Assembly: GCF_012396365.1 (NCBI RefSeq)
Contig: NZ_JAAXPG010000014.1
Span: forward strand, 62,001 to 126,000
From: Nocardiopsis alborubida
GTDB taxonomy: Bacteria; Actinomycetota; Actinomycetes; Streptosporangiales; Streptosporangiaceae
DNA: 64,000 nucleotides
Direction: 5' to 3'
The notes beneath the pieces are model-generated. The model was not told the origin of the DNA. It was given only the letters and a program-made list of their open reading frames with translations, and searched no databases. Numbering within the stretch: position 1 is the first letter of the stretch; every line of letters starts with the position of its first letter. This document shows, one piece after another, positions 42,831 to 50,483 of the stretch. A program made the position numbers and the translations under genes.

Positions 42831-43823
42831 ATGGACAAGAAGAAGCGGAACCGCTGGCTCCTCGTGTCGTGCGTCGTGGTCGCCGGGGTGCTCCTCGCCG
42901 CGGCCGCCCTGCGCACGCCCTCCCCGGTGGGGCACTGGCGCTCGGCCGAGGGACGGGAGGCCTTCATGCGCGCCTACGAGAGCGCGATGGCGGACCTGCC
43001 CCGGACCGACGCCGAGATCGACGTGCGCACCGACTACGGCGTCGTGCGGATGTACCGCTTCGAGGGCGAGGGCGAGGGCGAGGGCGAGGGGGACCGGGAG
43101 CGCCCGCTGGTCCTGCTGCCCGGCCGGGCGGCGCCCTCGCCGGTCTGGGCGGACAACCTGCCCTCCCTGCTGGAGGTCGGGGACGTCTACACGGTCGACC
43201 TGCTGGGCGAACCCGGAATGAGCGTGCAGGACCGGCCCGTCGAGGACGACGCCGACCAGGCGGCGTGGCTGCACCAGGCCCTGGACGGTCTGCCCGAGGA
43301 GGAGTTCCACCTGGTGGGGCTGTCGATCGGCGGCTGGACGGCGGCCAATCTGGCCGTCCGCGAACCCGCGCTCCTGGCCTCGGTGACGCTGGTCGACCCG
43401 GTGTTCGTCTTCGACGACATGCCCCTGGAGACGATCCTGCGCTCCCTGCCCGCCTCGCTGCCCTGGCTGCCGCGCTCCTGGCACGACGGGTTCAACTCCT
43501 GGACCGCGGGCGGGGCGCCGGTGGAGGACGTGCCGGTCGCCCGGATGATCGAGTCCGGTATGCAGGACTACGCGCTCAAACTGCCCCAGCCCGGCCGGAT
43601 CAGCGAGGAGGCCCTCGCGGACCTGGACATGCCCGTGCTGGCGTTCATTGCCGGACGGTCGGTGATGCACGACCCCGACACCGCCGCGGCCACCGCCGAG
43701 CGCGCCCTGCCCCACGGCACGGTGCGGGTCTACCCGGAGGCCTCGCACGCGATCAACGGCGAGCACCCCGGGGAACTGGCCGCCGACATCGCCGCCTTCC
43801 TGGACGAGGCCGACCGGTCCTGA
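42831..43823 (+). CDS. Membrane-anchored alpha/beta hydrolase
   Basis: This 330-residue protein has a lysine-rich start (MDKKKRNRW) followed by one hydrophobic helix (LLVSCVVVAGVLLAAAAL), then an alpha/beta hydrolase domain. The elbow is GLSIGG with the Ser nucleophile, and the terminal EASHAING carries the His. A run of alternating Glu-Gly (five EG units) is encoded by GAGGGC repeats near residue 80. It is controlled by the TetR repressor encoded divergently. The leader is only about 7 bases beyond the second operator, so the message may be leaderless or nearly so; an in-frame GTG lies three bases before the ATG. Substrate unknown. Confidence 0.82.
   Translation: MDKKKRNRWLLVSCVVVAGVLLAAAALRTPSPVGHWRSAEGREAFMRAYESAMADLPRTDAEIDVRTDYGVVRMYRFEGEGEGEGEGDRERPLVLLPGRAAPSPVWADNLPSLLEVGDVYTVDLLGEPGMSVQDRPVEDDADQAAWLHQALDGLPEEEFHLVGLSIGGWTAANLAVREPALLASVTLVDPVFVFDDMPLETILRSLPASLPWLPRSWHDGFNSWTAGGAPVEDVPVARMIESGMQDYALKLPQPGRISEEALADLDMPVLAFIAGRSVMHDPDTAAATAERALPHGTVRVYPEASHAINGEHPGELAADIAAFLDEADRS
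43062..43091. repeat. Hexanucleotide GAGGGC repeat inside the hydrolase gene
   Basis: Five in-frame GAGGGC-type units encode alternating Glu-Gly. Being multiples of three, slippage would change loop length without frameshift. Confidence 0.75.
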
Positions 43824-43853
43824 GGCCACCCGGACACCGTGCCGTGTATCGGT

Positions 43854-43907
43854 GATCTTGCTACCAGCGTCACTTTGGACGGCGAACGTGACGCTGGTAG
43901 CAAGATC
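43854..43907. repeat. 54-bp palindromic element, left copy
   Basis: Perfect 20-bp arms (GATCTTGCTACCAGCGTCAC and its complement) enclose a 14-base asymmetric loop. It ends two bases before the stop codon of the AbiEi-like gene and lies between convergent genes. The loop orientation is opposite to that of the copy at 45014-45067. Confidence 0.9.
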
Positions 43908-43908
43908 G

Positions 43909-44934
43909 TCACGTCCGCGGGGTGCGTGCCCCGGCCTGGACGATGGTCACCAGTATGTACTCGGGGCGTTGGAGGTCCCGCCAGGTGAACCGGACGACCC
44001 GGGTCTGCGGGTGCCATGTCTGTAGGGCGTTCTGCCGTTCGCGGTCCCTGGCCAGCACGTGGGGCTGGCTGTGCGGACCGATACCGTCCGCCTCACCGAT
44101 GAGCCCAAACTCCTCCCACCAGAAGTCGACCACACCGATGAGCCTTCCGGTGCCGTCGTGGAAGCGGCGCTGCAAGTCGGTGGGCGGCAGACCGCCGTCG
44201 GTGCACACCAGGCGCACGCGGGTCTCCAACGGGCTCGCCGAACGACCGTCTGCCAGGGGCCACCAGCTGCGTATCCGCACGCACCCCCTGCGTCCGCGAT
44301 TGGCGAGTTCCAGGTGTTCGACGTCCTCGTCGCGGACCAGGCCCTGGTTGAGCACCGAGTCCATGAGGCACACGGCGGTCTCCCGGTCAACCTGTAGGAG
44401 TGTGTCCCGCAGGGTCCTGCCCGGGGTGGTCAGACGGATGCCGTGGCCGATGGTGCCGACCTCCTCGGGGAGGGTGTCCCAGCTGTGCAGGGTGATGCCG
44501 TGGACGTGCCTCTGGGCACCGAGTGCCGGTATGACCATGTGGACCGAGAACCCGTCCCATGCTGGCAGACCCTGCATCCCCCACAGGCGCGCGGCGGTCT
44601 CGCCAGCGGCGAAGGACCGGGGACCGAGCGCCAGCTGGGCGGCCATCGCCGCTGTTCGGAGGCGCAGGGCGGGGTCGGCGAGGCCGAGCAGGGCGCGCAC
44701 GGAGTACACCCTTGGATAGGGGTGCCCCCAGGTTCCGTTTCGCAGCAGCCTGCGCACGTCGCTCTTGGTGAGTCCGGCGTGGCGGGCCTGGCTCCAGCTC
44801 AGGAGGCCGTACTGCCGTGAGGCCGTCGCCAGCGCGGCGGCGGTGGGGTGGGAGCCGGTGGCGGTTGAGGTGGGGTGGTATGCGGTAGTGGCTGAGACGG
44901 CGCCAGTGTAGGGGCGCGCAACAGAGGTGTCCAT
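43909..44934 (-). CDS. AbiEi-like antitoxin-domain protein with nuclease-like C-terminus
   Basis: This 341-residue protein from ATG at 44932-44934 has an N-terminal winged-helix region of the AbiEi antitoxin type (ASRQYGLLSWSQARHAGL, then LRNGTWGHPYPRVYSV). Its C-terminal part resembles the DUF559/Vsr nuclease fold (VVDFWWEEFGLIGEADG, then an RxRQNALQTW helix and VVRFTW). Such two-domain orphans are common in actinobacteria. No AbiEii nucleotidyltransferase toxin is adjacent, so it is not a standard type IV pair. The gene is bracketed by two inverted copies of a 54-bp palindrome. A much longer open frame upstream is an artefact of GC bias. Confidence 0.75.
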   Translation of the reverse strand: MDTSVARPYTGAVSATTAYHPTSTATGSHPTAAALATASRQYGLLSWSQARHAGLTKSDVRRLLRNGTWGHPYPRVYSVRALLGLADPALRLRTAAMAAQLALGPRSFAAGETAARLWGMQGLPAWDGFSVHMVIPALGAQRHVHGITLHSWDTLPEEVGTIGHGIRLTTPGRTLRDTLLQVDRETAVCLMDSVLNQGLVRDEDVEHLELANRGRRGCVRIRSWWPLADGRSASPLETRVRLVCTDGGLPPTDLQRRFHDGTGRLIGVVDFWWEEFGLIGEADGIGPHSQPHVLARDRERQNALQTWHPQTRVVRFTWRDLQRPEYILVTIVQAGARTPRT

Positions 44935-45013
44935 GTCCCAACCGTGCGGTAGAGCCGCCCTTGACGTCTGCGGTTCTTCGTGACCTGTGGACAACACACG
45001 CCTTATGAGCGGT

Positions 45014-45067
45014 GATCTTGCTACCAGCGTCACGTTCGCCGCCCAAAGTGACGCTGGTAGCAAGATC
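45014..45067. repeat. 54-bp palindromic element, right copy (inverted)
   Basis: It has the same 20-bp arms as 43854-43907. The 14-base loop is the reverse complement of the left copy's loop with one mismatch, so the element is inverted. It lies 80 bases upstream of the AbiEi-like start. Confidence 0.9.
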
Positions 45068-45138
45068 ACGGCGGCGAGGCGTTGCGCGGGCGGTCGGACC
45101 GGCGCTTGCCCGGGACCGATCGCGGGCACCACACGGAC

Positions 45139-45435
45139 ATGCCCGAACGCACCGAGGACGGGCGCTATGTCGTGGTCTCCGGCCGCCGTTGGCGCGCGAG
45201 CGACCCGCGGCTGCCGGAACCGGTACGCGAGCGCCTGGTGAAACACCTGATGTCCGCGCGCAGGGACGTGGCCGCCGCGCTGCGCGCCGGGGACCGGGAC
45301 GCCGAGGGGCGTGCGCGCGCACGCGTGGCCCTGGCCAAGGAAGGCCTGGGCGAGCGCGGTACGCCCTGGTGGGACCTGCCTGAGGCTGATCGCCGCCACC
45401 GCTGGGAGGACGCGCTGCGCCGCCTCGGCTCCTGA
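45139..45435 (+). CDS. Small conserved actinobacterial protein
   Basis: This 98-residue, Arg- and Glu-rich protein starts with MPERTEDGRYVVVSGRRWRASDP, followed by an amphipathic helical stretch (ERLVKHLMSARRDVAAALRAG) and a conserved-looking end TPWWDLPEADRRHRWEDAL. I recognise this as a widespread actinobacterial small protein of unknown function, sometimes labelled as a Tol-type transporter without evidence. There is no membrane segment and no export signal. It stands alone, divergent from the AbiEi-like gene. Confidence 0.75.
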   Translation: MPERTEDGRYVVVSGRRWRASDPRLPEPVRERLVKHLMSARRDVAAALRAGDRDAEGRARARVALAKEGLGERGTPWWDLPEADRRHRWEDALRRLGS

Positions 45436-45757
45436 GGGACGGCACCGAGGACACACGGCGTGGGCCGTGGACGGCTCGGGCGCCCCCGTCGCGTCAGGGA
45501 GGGGCGAGGGGCGCGCGTGTAGTCTGACAACCGAACGGGGATGGTGCTCCGTTCGGAGAGAGTCCGGCCCGCCGGGCCGGGGGTGCGCCGACGCGCGTTC
45601 CGGCCGTGCGGGACCCGGGCCGCCCCGATCCCGGTACGGGCCGGGGACCCGTGCCCTCTTCCGCGCACCCGTGACGCGCCCATCGCGCGCACGTCTCTTC
45701 GTCCGGAGCGGCCCGAGCACGGCCCGTCCGCCCCGGGGATGGTGGAGCACTCCACTC
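45436..45757. other. Spacer with possible operator
   Basis: This GC-rich region holds an inverted repeat CCGAACGG (45531-45538) and CCGTTCGG (45549-45556), just after an AT-containing TGTAGTCTGACAA. It could be a promoter with an operator for the STAS remnant and desaturase. No N-terminal half of a STAS domain was found in any frame. Confidence 0.4.
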
Positions 45758-46027
45758 ATGGCTCCTTGCACGCTCCGTCCGCCCTCCGCCGCCGACACCC
45801 CCGCCCCGGTTTCCGTCGTCGTCGACCCGACCGGTGTGACCTTCTTCGGCTCTGCGGGTATATCCCTCCTGGTCGGGGCCCGTATCCGGGCCCGAACGCC
45901 GGGCGTGGACCCGCGGCTGGCGTCCCCGCCGGTCCGGGTCCGCAGGCTCCTGGGACCCGCCGGGACGCAGGACCTCCCGCCGGTGCACGCGACAACGGAG
46001 GAGGCCCTGGTTGATGACCGAAGGTGA
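45758..46027 (+). pseudogene. Truncated STAS (anti-sigma factor antagonist) domain
   Basis: The 89-residue frame matches only the second half of a STAS domain: VVVDPTGVTFFGSAGISLLVGARIRA contains the conserved strand, the phosphorylatable-type Ser and following helix. It is followed by a region like the end of the fold (VRRLLGPAG...PVHATTEEAL). The first strand and helix (about 40 residues) are missing. It overlaps the desaturase start by 14 bases, so the two would be co-translated. It may be a decayed antagonist or a minimal partner. Codon use at third positions still looks coding. Confidence 0.55.
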
Positions 46028-47078
46028 CCAGACGGATTCCGCCAACGCCACACGAACGCGGCAGCGGAGGGGAAGCGACTTCGCCGTCCTCTCCCGGACC
46101 GTGGACGAGTCCGGACTGCTGAGGAGGAGACCGGGCCACTACGCGCTGCGGATCACCGTCACACTGTCCCTGCTCGCCGCGACCTGGACGGCCTTCGTGC
46201 TGATCGGGCCCTCCTGGTGGCAGATGGTGACGGCCGCGGTGCTCGCGGTGCTCTTCACCCAGACGGCCTTCATCGGGCACGACGCCGGGCACCAGCAGAT
46301 CTCCGCCAGTCAGCGGGTCAACCGCCTGATCGGACGGATACACGGAAACCTGCTGGTGGGACTGGGGTTCGGCTGGTGGGTCGGCAAGCACGACCGCCAC
46401 CACGCCCACCCCAACCACGAGGGGAGGGACCCCGACATCGCCGGGGCCGCCCTGGCCTTCAGCCGGGAGCAGGCCCTGCTGCGCAGACGGGGCCCGGCCC
46501 GGTGGCTGGCCCGCAGCCAGGCGTGGCTGTTCTTCCCGATGCTGCTCCTGGAGGCCTTCCACCTGCACGTCGCCTCGGTGCGCGAGCTGGCCGGGGACAC
46601 GCTGCCGGTGCGGACCCGCGTCCTGGAGGGCGTGCTGTTGGCGCTCCACCTGGGCGGCTACCTCACGATCGTCCTGCTCACGCTCACCCCGCTCCAGGCG
46701 CTGTGCTTCGTCCTGGTGCACCAGGGCCTGTTCGGCCTGTACATGGGGTGCTCCTTCGCGCCCAACCACAAGGGCATGCCCGTCCTGGAGGAGGGGACCA
46801 AGACGGGTTTCCTGCGCCGCCAGGTCCTGACCTCGCGCAATATCCGAGGCGGGCCGCTGACCGACCTGGTCCTGGGCGGACTGAACTACCAGATCGAGCA
46901 CCACCTGTTCCCGTCGATGCCCAGGCCCAACCTGCGCCGCGCGCAGCCGCTGGTCCGGGCCGCGTGCGAGCGGTACGGGCTGGCCTACCACGAGACGGGC
47001 CTGCTGCGCTCCTACGCCGAGGTGCTGCGGCACCTGCACAGGGTGGGGGGACCGCTGCGCCCGGAGCTGGAGTACTGA
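46014..47078 (+). CDS. Membrane fatty-acid desaturase (acyl-CoA/acyl-lipid desaturase)
   Basis: This 354-residue di-iron desaturase has three histidine boxes: HDAGHQ, HDRHHAHPNH and QIEHHLF, plus four to six hydrophobic segments. It would insert a double bond in a membrane fatty acid using oxygen and electrons from a ferredoxin or flavoprotein. The ATG at 46014 follows GGAGGAGG; a TTG three bases earlier is possible. The STAS fragment ends inside this gene's start, suggesting stress-linked expression by analogy with sigma-B-type circuits (inference). Confidence 0.9.
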   Translation: MTEGDQTDSANATRTRQRRGSDFAVLSRTVDESGLLRRRPGHYALRITVTLSLLAATWTAFVLIGPSWWQMVTAAVLAVLFTQTAFIGHDAGHQQISASQRVNRLIGRIHGNLLVGLGFGWWVGKHDRHHAHPNHEGRDPDIAGAALAFSREQALLRRRGPARWLARSQAWLFFPMLLLEAFHLHVASVRELAGDTLPVRTRVLEGVLLALHLGGYLTIVLLTLTPLQALCFVLVHQGLFGLYMGCSFAPNHKGMPVLEEGTKTGFLRRQVLTSRNIRGGPLTDLVLGGLNYQIEHHLFPSMPRPNLRRAQPLVRAACERYGLAYHETGLLRSYAEVLRHLHRVGGPLRPELEY

Positions 47079-47184
47079 ACACCCTTCCCGCGGAGCCTCA
47101 AGACGGGGAGCGACCCGGTGCGCGTGCGGGCCCGCGTGTCCGCGCACGCCCCGTGGGACGCTCGGTGCCCTCCCGCGCACGCGA

Positions 47185-47222
47185 AGGCCCCGGCCAGCGG
47201 ACTTCCTCGCTGGCCGGGGCCT
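47185..47222. terminator. Terminator after the desaturase gene
   Basis: AGGCCCCGGCCAGCG (47185-47199) pairs perfectly with 47208-47222 across an eight-base loop. It lies between the convergent desaturase and pectate lyase genes. Confidence 0.8.
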
Positions 47223-47332
47223 CCTGTTCACGGGTGCGGGTGCGGGTGCGGATCCGGGGACCGAACCGGGGCGGGCGCCTCGGTCGCGTCAGCGCACCCG
47301 TCCCGCGGTGCCGCTTCCGGCGCGGGCGCCGG

Positions 47333-48952
47333 TCACGGCGTGACCCGCTGGCCCCCGAAGGTCACGACCAGGGTGCCGTCGGCGGAGTAGGACCAGTCCA
47401 GGCCGCCGTCGTAGGAGGAGCACCGCGACCCGTTCGAGCCGGACCAGAACTGGTTCGAGCTGTCGGCGCTGCCGATGATCCGGTCGTTGGACCCGCTGTC
47501 GCACGAGGTGTTGTCCCGGAACACCGAGGAGCCTCCGTCGAAGTTGAAGTTGCGCTCCTCGTTGCCGATGCTGACGTTGTCCGAGACCGTCATCGAGCCG
47601 GTGTTCCTGTTGTAGGTGAACCCGTGCTTGCCGTTGTCGTAGGCGATGTTGCCCGTGATGACGTGGTCGACCCCGATGTCCTCGCCGCCGAGCTTGAAGC
47701 CGTTGCGGTCGCCGTTCCCGGCCTGGGAGCCGTCGCTGAGGACGCCGTTCTCGTAGGCCAGGGAGTCCTCGACGGTCACGGCGCCGATGGGGCCGGTCTC
47801 GCTCTTGGTGTAGAGGTCCCAGCCGTCGTCGATGTTGTTGTGGGCCACGGCGTAGCGGAAGACGTTGCCGGGACCGGAGGTCAGCTTGGCGGCGAAGCCG
47901 TCGGCGTCCTCGCCGTCGGAGTCGGCGTTGTCGTGCGACTCCGCGCTCAGGATGAGGTTGTGGGAGGGCCACTCGCTCTCGGGGGTGCTGGAGACGCGGC
48001 GCGAGAGCTGGAGGCCCGTGTCGCGGTTGAAGCGGGTCACCGTGCCCTCGATGACGTTGTGGCTGCCGCTGACGAAGATGCCGTTGTCCCCGGCGTGCTC
48101 GACGACGATGCCCTCGATGTGCCAGTAGGACGCCTCCAGCGCCAGGCCGCGGTTGGCGGAGTCCTCGCTCTGGGCGGAGAAGTTCAGCACCGGGGTCTCA
48201 CCCGGGTAGGCGGACAGCTCCGTGCGGTCGCCCGCGGTGCCGTCGCTGCCCTGCGGGATGGTGACCGTGTCCGTGAGCCCGTAGGTCCCGCCGCGCATGT
48301 GGATCGTCCCGCCGGGCTCGATCCGGTCGATGGCCGAGGTCAGCGTGGTGGGGTCGGACTCGGTGCCGTCCGCGCCCGCGCTGCCGTCCGGAGCCACGTA
48401 CAGGGCGGAGGCCGTCGGCGGGTTGTCGTCACCGCCGCCGTCGTCGCCACCGCCGTCATCGCCGCCACCGTCGTCACCGCCGCCGCTCACCTCCACGTCG
48501 AGGTAGTCGACGTTGGGCATGCCCTGGGAGCCGGTCGGGTCGAACCGGATCGTGTTGTCGCCCTCCTCCAGTTGCACGGTGAGCGTCTTGGTCGCCCACT
48601 CGTCCCAGTCGCCGGTGCCCTCGAAGGAGACCGACGCCGCCCGGGAGCCGTTCACGAGGACGTCGGCGGGGCGGGCGGAGGAGGTGCCGTTGGCGAAGTG
48701 CACGGTCAGCGTGGCCGTTCCCGAGGCGGAGGCGTCCACGCTGAACTGCACGTGGGCGCCCTCCTCGTTCTCGGTGTCGCAGAACCCGTCGCCGGAGTAG
48801 CCCGGCCACTCGGTCTCGATGCTGCCGTTGCAGGAGGCGGAGGGACCCTCGGCCTCGTAGCGGGTGGTGGCGGCGTGCGCCGCGGTGCCGGAAAGCGTGA
48901 CGAGCGTGCCTGCCAGCAGGACGGCGCACGCGAGGGCGGGTCTCGTTTTCAT
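47333..48952 (-). CDS. Secreted pectate lyase, PL9 family, with N-terminal CBM35-like module
   Basis: This 539-residue exported protein has a Sec signal (MKTRPALACAVLLAGTLVTL...AHA, 1-27). A beta-sandwich sugar-binding module of the CBM35 type follows (about 28-157: RYEAEGP, FDPTGSQGMPNVDYLDVEV). Then comes a Gly/Asp linker (158-176) and a right-handed beta-helix with the PL9 fingerprint: DADGFAAKL (349-357), GNVFRYAVAHNN and DDGWDLYTK (375-383), where calcium-binding Asp residues and the catalytic Lys are expected. It cleaves polygalacturonate by beta-elimination outside the cell. A cre/LacI-type palindrome lies about 200 bases upstream. With the GH43 arabinanase it indicates pectin use. Confidence 0.92.
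   Translation of the reverse strand: MKTRPALACAVLLAGTLVTLSGTAAHAATTRYEAEGPSASCNGSIETEWPGYSGDGFCDTENEEGAHVQFSVDASASGTATLTVHFANGTSSARPADVLVNGSRAASVSFEGTGDWDEWATKTLTVQLEEGDNTIRFDPTGSQGMPNVDYLDVEVSGGGDDGGGDDGGGDDGGGDDNPPTASALYVAPDGSAGADGTESDPTTLTSAIDRIEPGGTIHMRGGTYGLTDTVTIPQGSDGTAGDRTELSAYPGETPVLNFSAQSEDSANRGLALEASYWHIEGIVVEHAGDNGIFVSGSHNVIEGTVTRFNRDTGLQLSRRVSSTPESEWPSHNLILSAESHDNADSDGEDADGFAAKLTSGPGNVFRYAVAHNNIDDGWDLYTKSETGPIGAVTVEDSLAYENGVLSDGSQAGNGDRNGFKLGGEDIGVDHVITGNIAYDNGKHGFTYNRNTGSMTVSDNVSIGNEERNFNFDGGSSVFRDNTSCDSGSNDRIIGSADSSNQFWSGSNGSRCSSYDGGLDWSYSADGTLVVTFGGQRVTP
48424..48485. repeat. In-frame repeat encoding the Gly-Asp linker of the pectate lyase
   Basis: Four imperfect 15-base units encode GGGDD repeated, a flexible acidic linker between the carbohydrate-binding and catalytic modules. 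Unit number may vary between strains. Confidence 0.75.
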
Positions 48953-49148
48953 CGTTCGTCTCCAGGGGGGTTGGTGCGTCTGACCAGTGGGACGGTGAAC
49001 GGCAAGGGACGGTCCGGAAGGGGGATGGGGACCGGGGCGGGCTGGGGGCGGGGACTCGGCGGGTGCGGGCCGGTGCGGCGCGGCCGACCGTGCGGCGGCG
49101 GTGCCGCGGGAGGCAGCCGTGCCGACGAAACAGTGGCAACCGCATACG

Positions 49149-49160
49149 GAAAGCGCTTTC
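49149..49160. promoter_or_regulatory. GAAAGCGCTTTC palindrome upstream of the pectate lyase
   Basis: This perfect 12-bp palindrome resembles LacI-family and cre operators (AAAGCGCTTT core). It lies in a locally AT-rich stretch that is the likely lyase promoter. Confidence 0.65.
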
Positions 49161-49636
49161 AACGGAGAAGTTAAGTGTTCGTTCCCAACACGTCAACGGT
49201 CTTGTTCTCCGCGCGGGTTCGTGTTAAGGGCGCGGCGTTCTTCCTGTTCGGGGCGGTGTCCGTTTTTTCGGAACTGCTCCGCGCCGAGCTTGGTCACGCT
49301 CGGGTGCGGCGGCGGTGCTGTGTGTTCGTGGTGCCGGGGCCTTTGTTTGTGCGTCCGGTGGGAGACGAGGTGCGCAAGTGAAGAACGGTATTTCGGTTGT
49401 GTTCGGGCGGTGCACTTCGCGAGAGCGCTGACCTGGTCGAACGGTGCGTCCGGAGATGCGGGACCAGGTGGTACGGAAAGCCCTTACCAAGCAGCCGGTG
49501 AACGCTGGCGCCGTGCGACGCCAGGAGGCGGACAGGGGCTTGGGGTGCCCGGGGGCCTTCCGGGTGTCGAGGGTGCCCGGGCCTCCGGGACGGGCAGCGT
49601 CCCGTTCCGGGCCTCCGGGGTCTTCTGGGGGCCCGG

Positions 49637-49710
49637 GACCTGCGAGACGCCCCGGGTCTCCGGGGCCTCCTGGGCCCTCTGGTGTTCGGACCTGAGAGAT
49701 GCCCCGGGTC
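49637..49710. repeat. Direct repeat in GC-rich spacer
   Basis: Two 22-base copies starting GACCTG and ending GCCCCGGGTC (49637-49658 and 49689-49710) differ at two positions. They are spaced 52 bases start to start, within repetitive GGGCCTCCGGG filler. Confidence 0.65.
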
Positions 49711-49718
49711 CGCGGAAC

Positions 49719-50483
49719 CTAGGGGCCCTCCGGGGTCCCCGCGCCCTCGCCGGGGTCGGGGGCGTCCGCGACCCGCCACGTGCGCAGGCGTCCGCACATC
49801 CCGAACGCCCGGGGCCCCGGTTTCGGCTCGGTGCGCACCACCGCGGCCTCCCGCATGATCCCCGGATCGCCCCCGGCCAGCGCCGCGAGCTGGTCCCGGG
49901 TCCGCTCCACCTCCCGTTCCACGCCCTCGCGCCAGATCTCCCGCCACTCCTCCACGCGCGGCCGCACCACCTCCGCCGCGAGCCGGTGGAACTCCTCCAG
50001 CGCCCCCGCGCCCTCCTCCCGGACCGACGCGACCAGCTCCAGGTAGCCCCGCATGGCCAGGTCGCGCCGGGCCCGCGCCCGCTCCGCGCGCACCTCCTCC
50101 GGCCCCTCCGCGGGCAGGGCCGCCGCGGCGGCGTAGGCCCCGTGGTCGGCCAGCACCTCGCGCGGGAAGGTGAACACCGCGTCGCCCGCCTCGGGCAGGC
50201 CCGCGTTCTGCATGACCACGGTGATCTCCAGTCCGCCGGAGTTCACCAGCCGGTGCACCGTGCCCGGGGCGAACCACAGCACGGCGCCGGCCGCGAGCGG
50301 GTCGGCCGCCACGCCCTCCGGGGTGACCGTGTGCACCTCGCCCTCGCCCGCGACCACCACATAGGCCTCCGACGACGCGGTGTGGACGTGGGGCGTGCCG
50401 CCGTGCAGGCCGTCGGGCGCCTCCCAGTCGTAGACCCGCAGGCCGCTGACGGCGGTGCCGCCGGGGAAGCGGGGCGTGCTCAT
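49719..50483 (-). CDS. Cupin-domain protein
   Basis: This 254-residue protein has one cupin barrel (residues about 15-100). Metal-ligand-type histidines and glutamate sit in GGTPHVHTASSEAYVVVAGEGEVH, and the second motif is LWFAPGTVHRLVN. A helical, charged region of about 130 residues follows and is not assigned. The ATG overlaps the upstream gene's stop (ATGA), so it is the last gene of the oxidoreductase / PmoA-like / cupin operon. It may be a sugar isomerase-like or sensing cupin; the role is unknown. Confidence 0.8.
   Translation of the reverse strand: MSTPRFPGGTAVSGLRVYDWEAPDGLHGGTPHVHTASSEAYVVVAGEGEVHTVTPEGVAADPLAAGAVLWFAPGTVHRLVNSGGLEITVVMQNAGLPEAGDAVFTFPREVLADHGAYAAAAALPAEGPEEVRAERARARRDLAMRGYLELVASVREEGAGALEEFHRLAAEVVRPRVEEWREIWREGVEREVERTRDQLAALAGGDPGIMREAAVVRTEPKPGPRAFGMCGRLRTWRVADAPDPGEGAGTPEGP

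Larger units (their letters stand above)
48953..49718. other. Intergenic region upstream of the pectate lyase
   Basis: Besides the palindrome at 49149-49160, nothing gene-like is supported in these 766 bases. The part from 49540 to 49715 is a patchwork of GGGCCTCCGGG-type repeats. It includes two 22-mers (49637-49658, 49689-49710) that match at 20 positions. Confidence 0.5.

Noticed and set aside
44935-46053. N-terminal extension of the AbiEi-like frame to 714 residues
   Set aside because: It would cover the palindromic element, the 98-residue gene and the STAS frame on the opposite strand; the AbiEi-type N-terminus begins naturally near 44934.
46217-49174. 985-residue open frame across the desaturase and antisense to the pectate lyase
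   Set aside because: It runs through two real genes in the wrong frame or strand and is low-complexity Gly/Arg/Val sequence.
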